A DNA stretch of 64,000 bases, from NCBI GenBank assembly GCA_001247695.2, contig LGRX02026029.1, forward strand, positions 1-64,000, read 5' to 3'. The stretch's first letter is position 1. Each line of letters begins with the position of its first letter. This DNA is from Cymbomonas tetramitiformis. Lineage: Eukaryota > Chlorophyta > Pyramimonadophyceae > Pyramimonadales > Pyramimonadaceae. The notes beneath the pieces were generated by a model. It was not told the DNA's origin, ran no database searches, and was given only the letters and a program-made list of their open reading frames with translations. Positions 55,791-64,000 of this stretch are shown one piece after another. Position numbers and translations under genes: made by a program.

Positions 55791-57120
55791 GAGTCCGAAA
55801 ATGCTGCCGTTCGTGCTATCGCTGGGCATGAGATTCTCGCATGGCGCGGAGGAAGGCAAAGCATTGTTACAAAGGTTGTGCATGCTAACAAAGCAAGCAA
55901 GGGCACGTCATCTTTCAACAAACGATAACGACGGAACTGTTACACATACATGAACGTATTACATTCACGTATTATTTTCAGCCTATCCACCCTATCGTTA
56001 TAGAATTCACTACAGACCAGGTTGGCACGAAACCGTAACATCGACGAAAGGCACCATACATAAAATACTTGATGAACAAATAATACTTAAAGGTTAAATA
56101 TGACTAGTTACTCGCACAAAACTGCTAACATCCTACTAACTATTTTCCTATACCGTGAACGCGGAGATGCAACCGGCCGGTAAGCAGACCTGCAGCGATC
56201 AGCGCATCAGCAGACCTGCAGTCGGACAACGAGACAAGGAAATTAGTAAACGCATAATAAGAAAGAGACCGAATGCAACACAACTGCGAATTATAATAAA
56301 GAAATGGAAACCAAAAAGCGAACAATACAACCGACGATTTGAGTGTCGCGCACCAAACATCCGACTGTGCTGATGTTCGTGAGGGAGCTCAACTGGATAC
56401 ATCGTCCAGCAGATTTCTGCGGGCACAAGGACAATCCGGTCAGAATATTTCCAAAAAAACAAAATACGTATCGTCCGGTGGGGTGGGTTGGAATCAAACC
56501 ATCGAACTTGCTCCAGTCCGAAGAACTGGGGAGACGCATGTCTCTTCCACCCCAAATGGCACAAACAAGTAGCGAAAGATTGCGCAAAAAATACGCGTCA
56601 GCAAACCATAATGAAAATTCAACAAGGTCTACGTATGCATCAATATCACAGTATACAGAAAGCACACAGAGCAAGACTGCACGAGGGCTCTCTGAGACCG
56701 CCGACAAAACTGAGTGGAGGACTTTTGAGCTCCATCCTCCAAATGCTGAAAAGTCAATACCGAGGTTGACGTTGAGCTTGACACACGCCTATCGCCTTCA
56801 CCGTGTCCCTGCGCTGTCGATGTCGATGTCGATGTCGATGTCGTGTGATGACGATGACGATGACGATGACGATGAAAGGCTACTGTGTCACGTTTACCCC
56901 CCCCGACCCCCGCCCCTCTTTCGCCAACTGATTTCCGTTCTTCGATTTTTTCCCTTCAGTTCGATTTGAAAAAATCGCACGCACAAAAATGCCGATATCT
57001 CACGGGAAAAAAACATTTTTGCTTTTTTGTTTGGCAGGATATATTGCAATCAACCTGCCCCTTTTAGTGCCCAATTTTTGTTTTTTTCGATTTTTGGGTC
57101 GATTTTCGCCATCTCTCAAC
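55791..57120. other. Spacer with one uncertain 208-codon frame
   Basis: A plus-strand frame at 56343-56969 is open for 208 codons. Its tail is a (TCGATG)n/(GATGAC)n microsatellite translated as Ser-Met and poly-Asp, and no domain is recognisable. The antisense strand is also open for 138 codons. I do not call a gene here. Confidence 0.35.
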
Positions 57121-57164
57121 TAGGAACTTTTACACCGCTGCTTGCCTCGCCGACGTTCTTTAGA

Positions 57165-57650
57165 TAGGTCCACGTGAGGTCCATGTGACCAGAATCCCCC
57201 AAAATGTGAAACTGTGCGTCGGTCCCATAGGCTTCATCACGGGTCCATGCCGTCGGTCCGACAGTGGTCCGATGTATTATTTGGCAAGTCCACGCGAGGT
57301 CCATGCATGGTCAGACATTTTTGCACCACATGGACCCGGACCCACGCCTAGACCCAGTTGTTTTTTTGTAAATCTCGGGGACCCGCTGATTTTCATTGGG
57401 GCAGCGTGAGAGCGAGCCTTTAACACTGGTCGGTCCAAGTGAGGTCCATGTGTAACGCGTAACCCAAAAATGCATTTTTTGAGCAAAAAAGGCAAAAACA
57501 CCTGTGCGTCGGTCCCATAGGCTTCATTACGGGTCCATGCCGTCGGTCCGACAGTGGTTCAACGGGTTATTTGGCAAGTCCATGCGAGGTCCATGCATGG
57601 TCAGACATTTTTGGACCACATGGACCCGGAACCACGCCCTAGACCCAGTT
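57165..57650. repeat. 295-bp tandem duplication in GGTCCATG-rich sequence
   Basis: GTCGGTCCCATAGGCTTCAT..GTCAGACATTTTTG occurs at about 57217-57320 and again at 57508-57610. It is related to the 54.8-55.8 kb satellite, and GGTCCATG words continue to about 58220. Confidence 0.75.
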
Positions 57651-58221
57651 GTTTTTTACTTTACCCCATAGGGGCGGGCTGTGTTCCATCTGGGGGACCA
57701 TAGGGTTTATTAGGGTTGCGGCGTATTGCTGCGGCGGATTCCGGACGGGTCCGTGTGGGGTCCGTGTGGGGTCCAAGGCATGGTACCGACGGGTCCAGAG
57801 TGTGGGACCGGTTATGGACTAGGTGGTTCCCCATCGGTCCGAGCCCCCGCCCTCGTATTGTACTGCTCAATTTGAACACGTACTCGCCCGAGCGTGCTTC
57901 GTGTATGTATGAACTTTTGCAGGTGTTCTACGTGCACTACTATGCTGGATTGACGTTGGTTTATCACTCGTCTATGTGACGATAGATGGCGACTCCACAG
58001 GACATACAAGGGAGCCGCCCGGGACGGTACGTTTCAGAGTACGGCAGGGATTTTCGGACCAATCTAGTGGTAAAAACCCGAAGGCTTCATCGACGGGTCC
58101 ATGTGATCCAGTTTTCACGAGTCCATGTGGGGTCCATGTGGTCCCTACGGGTCCATATGGGGTCCATGCGGGGTTCCTATTGGTCCCGGGACCGCATGGA
58201 CCCGTCCTTATTTGGTAGGGC

Positions 58222-58867
58222 ACCGAGAGCGACGGCGTTGTGACGCCCTCTGCCGATAGCGTCGCCACCGTGGCCACCATCGACAGCGCCACTACCGTGG
58301 CCACCATCGACAGCGTCGCCACTGTGACCACTACCGCCGAGAGCGACGGTGCTGTGGCGTCCACTGCCAACAGCGTCGCCACCGAGGCCACTATCAACAG
58401 CACCGTCACCGTGGCCACCACCGAGACCCGTTGTGATGGCCGCGAAAACTGTGACAACACCGGCAGTGGTTTGTCATGGCAGCGAGACGCTGCAGCTTGC
58501 AGCCGCAGCGCAGCTAAGTGTGCTCCCAGCAGCGACCCAGTGCGGCGACGAGCCGCTGGCTCCCACACTGCAGAGGAGTGCACCCCTGGCGGCGGTCTAG
58601 CGCGACAACGAGCCGTTGCTGCCCGAAGCCACAGCACTGCAAGGCACGTTCGTGCGGCAGTGGTACGGCGCGACAACGCGTGGGCCCATCGAGACGCGAC
58701 GCCGCTGTGACCACCATCGACAGCGCCGTCACTGTGGCCAACGTGGCCACCGTGGCCACCACCGAGAGCGACGGCGTTGTGGCGCCCTTTGCCGATAGCG
58801 TCGCCACCGTGGCCACCATGCATCGACAGTGCCACTACCGTGACCACCATCGACATCGTCGCCACTG
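58222..58867. repeat. GCCACCGTGGCCACCATCGA low-complexity block
   Basis: A trinucleotide-biased repeat (GCCACC..GACAGC) that reads as Ala-Thr-Val-rich in one frame, then the second copy of the 54.5-kb segment at about 58565-58730. The block is continuous with 59948-60540 except for an inserted transposon. Confidence 0.75.
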
Positions 58868-59947
58868 TGTCCACTACCCGGTGGTACATGGGGATGTACC
58901 CAAGAGGGTCTGGGTACATAGGGATGTACCCAAGCTAAATCGACGGTATGGGGGCATAAATTTAACGGTTTGTCGTTACGAATCATCAATATAGCTAGCC
59001 AACATCGTCATGAACACGGGAATATGCCGTCACAAGCATCCTGGTAGGATATATATCATGTCAGGTGCATTCAAACCCATGCAAATCACAACTTGGCTCC
59101 CAAAAACATTTTTCTAATTGTTTTTTTACCACGGTTTGTTGCGACTCGCCTTTTTCACAGTCTCGCATATCTTAGGGGGGGGGATTCTTCACAAAGTGGA
59201 ATACTTTTTAAGGTTTGTTACACCACAATATCTTAATTAATTTATTCTCGTCATGTTCGGCGTACCCTAGATCCCCAAGCTTAACTGCTTACTTGCCGCA
59301 CGGCACGAGGTACCGTATCGGGTGTGGGGACGAGTCGGCGCGAGCGGTTGAAGGTGACCTGTGATATCGATTATTATTACCAAAAATATTTGTCAGCTCA
59401 TTCTTTGGCAATCGTATTTGCGATAACATGCATTGCACAGATAAATATGTCTTCGTTCAATAGATCGATGGGTGGGAGTCATCACATATGTCCGCGCGCA
59501 TTTTTTAGGCGAAATCTAAAATCTGACACTGTTTTATGATGAGAAGTCTTGGTGATGAAGTATGATAACTTGTGAGGTATGGTACCGCCCCATAATAAAA
59601 TAAGTGCTTTGAGGGGTCTATGTTAATGCCCTAATGAAACATCGACCAAATATGCAATTTTCATGTGCATAACCATGCATACAAATCGATGTACCCAAGC
59701 GATGTACCCAAGAATTTGGAACTTAAGAATTTCGCCTTTTCTGGGAAATCACCTAGGCAATCGCCCCCAAAAACCCATGTCTATGACATGAATACCGCCA
59801 ATCATATGGTTCATACCCAAGATTGGTGTGTTATTGACAACCTATATTGGCCATATGGACACTTGAAATGTTTCGAGCTCGCCATGGCGTGCGGAACAAA
59901 GAGTGGCTTGGGTACATCGTGATGTACCCAAGACCGGGTAGTGGACA
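58868..59947. mobile_element. 1,080-bp DNA transposon with 4-bp target duplication
   Basis: A perfect 14-bp inverted end TGTCCACTACCCGG is flanked by ACTG on both sides (58864-58867 and 59948-59951). Removing it restores the surrounding repeat (GCCACTGTGACCACTACCG). Next to each end lies a palindrome TGGGTACAT..ATGTACCCA, with extra copies at about 59690. No transposase. Confidence 0.85.
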
Positions 59948-60540
59948 ACTGTGACCACTACCGAGAGCGACGGTGCTGTGACGTCCACTGCCGACAGCGT
60001 CGCCACCGAGGCCACCATCGACAGCACCGCCACCGTGGTCACCACCGAGACCCGTTGTGATGGCCGCGAAAACTGCGACAACACCACAACGACAACGAGC
60101 CGTCGCTGCCCGACGCCACAGCGCTGCAAGGCACGCTTGCGGCCATGGTACGATGCGACAAAGAAACCGCTGAGACCCGCAACCACAAGGCTTGCTCTCG
60201 ACAGTGGTTCGGCGCGGCAGCGAGCCGCTGGTACCCGTGACCACGATGCAGAGTAGCGCATCGCCAGCGGCAGCTCAGCATGGTAACATACCGCCAGTGC
60301 TCACAAACAGCGCCGCCGCTGTGGCCACCATCGACAGCGTCGCCACCGTGGCCATCACCGAGAGCGCCGCCAGTGTGATCATTGCCGAGAGCGCCGACAC
60401 CGTGGGCCCGTCGAGAGCGACGCCGCTGTGACCACCATCGACAGCGTCGCCACCGTAGCCACCATCGACAGTGCCGCCACTGTGACCACCATTGTGGCCA
60501 CCACCAAGAGCGTCAACAACAAGAAAAAATAACCAGGGAA
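59948..60540. repeat. Second part of the GCCACC block, with a third segment copy
   Basis: The repeat resumes after the insertion. The segment first seen at 54.5 kb appears again at 60090-60250, with loss of part of its middle. Confidence 0.7.
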
Positions 60541-61904
60541 CCTAAGAACTGGAACTTAGATGGGTACTTTAGTGGAGTAATCCTAGGAGGTAGATCACTC
60601 CTAGGGGGAGGTCCGGAGGCATAGCGTACGCCGGTATACCTGAGTTGATGTGCGTCACCAAGGGTAATCAAGAATCGACAGGGTGACAGTGAAGTCGGGC
60701 TTGAGATTACGATAAGAATGAGTACTAGATGTCCGAGGGATGACAGTATGGCGCTATGACCGTATGCAACCATGACAGCACAGTAGTATGACAGTGCCGT
60801 ATGCCAGTCATGGTGACACTTGGTCAGATCATCGGACTACGGTCGAATTCGTGTTCAGATTGAAGAAACGATGAAAATAAGTATCAGATGTCTGGGGGTG
60901 GAAAGTGTGACCCGATGACGGTATGACAGTATGACAATATGGCAGTACTGTATGACCGTCACCGGGATAGTTCGTCAACGAGACGTCAAAATCGACGATA
61001 TTGCATCGAATCAGAAATGGAAAGACTTGAGATATGATCGGGTCAGAACCGAACGCGGTGCATCGTGATGTGACATCGGGTAGTCGTGTCGGTGGACCGA
61101 TCTGCCTGCGTTGCAAGCATAAGTAGAGCGCTTGAGAAGTGTACGGCCTTCAGAACTCAGATCGTAATTAACGTTTGCACCTAATTAATCTGGCCCTGCT
61201 CCAGTGATATAATACAAAAAGAATATTGTACCTTTACATGTTCAAACAAAAACAGCTTCTGAGTATATAGACTAGTACCCCGTTACAGAGTTTACTACCT
61301 TAGATAGTAGGGAAAAGCTACGCTGTGTTTCAGAGGTCGTTGATCGACTTTTGAAGGAGGATAGCAAATTGTCTTTCATGGATTAAACTAGTGGCACGAG
61401 TGGGTAAATTCATACTTATCTATTAGCACTTTGTGGTATGTTGTTGGTGCAAATGTGGATTATAATAACATTGAAACATTCGCCAATTTTATTTATTTCC
61501 CTGTGACTTCGTGGTAACGAGCGGGAGGGCCGAATGTTTGCATATGGATACCGTGGCTACTTTATTGATTCTTTTTATATGTAGTTAACGAAGTCACAAA
61601 TTCACCAATTCCCACCTCGCAGGCGTCCAAAAAACAAACAAATATAATTAAATAATGTGCCACGCACGTCACCACAACAAATTCAGACAACAAAGTGTTA
61701 ATTGAATAATTCTTGCCATTCCCCTGTGCTTGAAAACAAACAAACAGTAAAAGCATACTCGCTGAGGAGAACGGCATTCCCTCTGAGATGTTTGCTACAG
61801 TGGTGTCAAATGTAAAAGGAATTATGGCTTCGCGTGAGGGGTGCCGGTGCCCGCGCTAGTGCTCCTAGTGGATGTGAGTAGGCAGCGAGTTGCCGCACAA
61901 TAGC
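60541..61904. other. No supported gene
   Basis: Contains ATGACAGTATGACAGT-type short repeats at 60740-60960 and otherwise AT-rich sequence with only short open frames. Confidence 0.4.
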
Positions 61905-62690
61905 GTGAACAGTGCAATACCGTGCAACAGTGCAATAGGTACCGTACCGTGCAACCGTACAATACAATACGGTAGCATCAAGTGTGCAACGGTTTAAGTG
62001 CGCAATAGTTTAAGTGTGCAAGAATGCAAATTAAGTTACGTATGTGTTATCGATACCATTCAGCACTTGCTTACACGTACCGAATTGTAGGGACTTGCCT
62101 AGATACCACATGTAATTATACGTATGGTGCCACACTGCGAATTTCAGTTTTGCATGTCATACAATGATCATCGTCTGCGCGTCGAATAACCTTCTGTCTC
62201 GAGCTGGTGCCATTCAGAATAAGTGTCCATTGAGCACAAACCGGCACTGGGTATGACACCGATGTCGTAAGCATGTAAAACANNNNNNNNNNNNNNNNNN
62301 NNTGCAATACCGTGCAACAGTGCAATAGGTACCGCGTACCGTGCAACAGTAGACAACAATACCGCGGTGGCGTGCAACACGTCAAGTGTGCAACGACTGT
62401 TTAAGTGCGCAACAGTTTAAGTGTGCAAGAATGCAAATTGAGTTGTGCGTTATGGATACCATTCCTCACTTGCTTACAAGTACCGGATTGTAGGGACTTG
62501 CCTAGGGACTTATTCTACGTATGATGCCACACTGTGAATTTCAGGTTTGCATGTCATAAAACGAGCACCGGTTGCGCATGGAATAACCCTCTGCTGTCTC
62601 GAGCTCGCATGGAGTCATTCAGAAATCAGAATAAGTGTTCATTGAGCACAAAACGCCACTGGACATGTCACCGATATCGTAAGCATGCAG
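61905..62690. repeat. Duplicated block of about 390 bp around the assembly gap
   Basis: GCAATACCGTGCAACAGTGC and the following 350 bp occur on both sides of the N run, about 86-90 percent alike by eye. The gap may hide further copies, or the two may be allelic versions joined by the assembler. Confidence 0.75.
62283..62302. other. Assembly gap, 20 Ns
   Basis: A run of N of round length, so probably a placeholder rather than a measured distance. Confidence 1.
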
Positions 62691-62884
62691 AAACATGAGG
62701 GAAAAACAATCATTTGAATACATGAAACACACTGCTGCGAACAAACAAACAAAGACGATTAATTAAACAATTCCGCATCGATCTCGGCTTAAAACAAACA
62801 AAGTTAAAATCAATTAAATAATTACTCGGTCACAGCCTTCATTAAGTACTTTATTTATGCCTATTTAATTTTTATTATTTTATG

Positions 62885-63335
62885 TCTAAAGCAGGAGCAG
62901 GATGGCCCCGTGACAAGATACCACCAACTCATACATATTCCCCCCCAGATGGAAAGCAGCATGAAGAATGGTTGGTCTCTGGGTAACGGAGTAAGCGGAC
63001 CCTGCTGGCATGCCCCCCAGTGGCTCACGGTCGATGGATGGGACCTACTGCTGGTCCATCGATGGTTATGCCATGAATGCAGTCCCCCCACACGGTATGG
63101 ACACCCCATAGTGAAAAACTAAAAACATGCGGGGCATCTAAGTGCTCCCCGCTAACACCAAGGGAAAACCCCGAACACGGACTTCACCACTCTCTGCCTC
63201 TCCCCTTGCAACAAAGGCAGACGCATCTACCGAGCTCTCCAAGAGGCAGTGCCCGCCAGAATGGCACCACAGGGACGACCACTTCGCAAAACCCACTGCT
63301 TCCACCTGGCGACAAACGAACACACACACACACAC
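62885..63335. repeat. Fourth copy of the 29-30 kb dispersed repeat
   Basis: Matches the 29399 copy from AGCAGGAGCAGG..GATACCACCAACTCATACAT through the (CA)n end. It lacks the two middle segments present in the longest copy. Confidence 0.8.
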
Positions 63336-64000
63336 CACACCAAGCACAAATAGGGTCCCGAAATGTGTGCTGAATCTATCGATCTCCGATGGGTACATTG
63401 TGCATCCAACATTCTGTGGCTATTTGATGCCAATGAAAACGATCCATCGATAAGCGCACCCACAGACACACATACACCAAAATTGCATGTAGGGCACCGA
63501 AGCCGAAGCCAACCCATCACCACCTAAAATATATATAAACACTTACTATTGGAAACAATTGTGTACAAATTGCTTTTTTACAAACATTCGAGATAAGGGA
63601 CAAGTTTAAATCGTTGAATAAAAAATATGGTTGTGTAATTCGAAGATATGTTGACACAAGCCTGAGGAAGGTTAATATGCTCACACAAGTCTGAGGGACG
63701 TTAACATGCTGATATAAGTCTGAGAGGCGTTGATATGCTGATAACTCGCAGGCCAGGAATGCTCTCTTCTTACAAAACTGAAGTGAAGGAGCCTCAAACT
63801 GCAATTGCCCCACACAAGCGATCTGTCTGAAAGAAGTTACAGCAGTACCTCAGCATCCGCGACATCCTATCAAAGGTGCCGCCCAGGTGGCTCTTCCAGG
63901 CCTGCTACGAGGTCCCCTCAGCGAAGTGTTGTCCGGTTCTACCTTTCTCCAACGCTCTATGCGATGCTCCACAGTTCGCAGTGCTGGCACTTCCACTGGT
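63336..64000. other. No supported gene; short 34-bp repeat
   Basis: Three copies of a 34-bp unit with CAAGTCTGAGG and GTTAATATGCTGA lie at 63645-63742. The last 170 bp are GC-richer and could be part of an exon or LTR that continues outside the window. Confidence 0.4.

Noticed and set aside
58240..58710. 156-codon Ala/Thr/Val-rich ORF, and a 315-codon antisense ORF at 57972-58919
   Set aside because: Low-complexity GCCACC repeat; frames are open because the unit is a multiple of three and stop-poor.

Overview
The window is repeat-dense eukaryotic nuclear DNA. It holds one long spliced gene, decayed LTR retrotransposons, DNA transposons nested inside one another, minisatellites and an assembly gap of 20 Ns. 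No bacterial operon logic is visible. Introns end in (G/C)AG and many donors read GTGCG or GTGNNN. A green-lineage alga (streptophyte or chlorophyte) fits best, because a chromodomain retroelement carrying a cytosine methyltransferase is a known oddity of Klebsormidium (and of dinoflagellates). The taxonomic call is an inference and is weak. All gene models were read by hand; none has expression support.

Layout. 0-9.4 kb (minus strand): a Ty3/gypsy-type element running off the left edge. Two Gag frames, a protease polyprotein and an RT-RNase H frame are each offset by -1 from the one before. A multi-pass hydrophobic block sits between protease and RT. 9.4-13.8 kb: palindromic leader boxes, a Lys/Glu/Ala repeat pseudogene, a MYND zinc-finger gene and two small cysteine-containing proteins with similar core promoters and a shared 3' motif. 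15.3-17.8 kb: three nested inverted-repeat elements. 19.5-32.7 kb (minus strand): an 18-exon gene whose hand-built model closes at 867 codons, made largely of an octapeptide repeat (L-T-P-E-Q-I-A-A type). Its introns hold satellites, a 960-bp transposon and copies of a dispersed repeat.

33-38 kb: a 2.7-kb inverted-repeat element with smaller hairpin elements inside. 38.9-48.3 kb: the most interesting block. A broken DUF7869-like transposase (minus strand) is divergent from a plus-strand gene that appears to join a RING-like zinc finger to a ParB-like domain. A Ulp1-like protease fragment lies downstream of the transposase. The main introns of both genes are tandem arrays of one palindrome placed just before 3' splice sites. 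The RING/ParB gene is split by a 1,189-bp hAT-type insertion with a perfect 8-bp target duplication.

48.3-52.7 kb: a 5'-truncated chromovirus encoding, in order, an N6-adenine-methyltransferase-like (Dam/DIRS-type) domain, a DD35E integrase, a chromodomain and a C5-cytosine-methyltransferase domain, followed by 62-bp repeats, a polypurine tract and a 3' LTR interrupted by another DNA transposon. 54.5-64 kb: mostly GGTCCATG-type and GCCACC-type satellites, a 1,080-bp transposon with a 4-bp target duplication, a duplicated block around the N gap, and a further copy of the 29-30 kb dispersed repeat.
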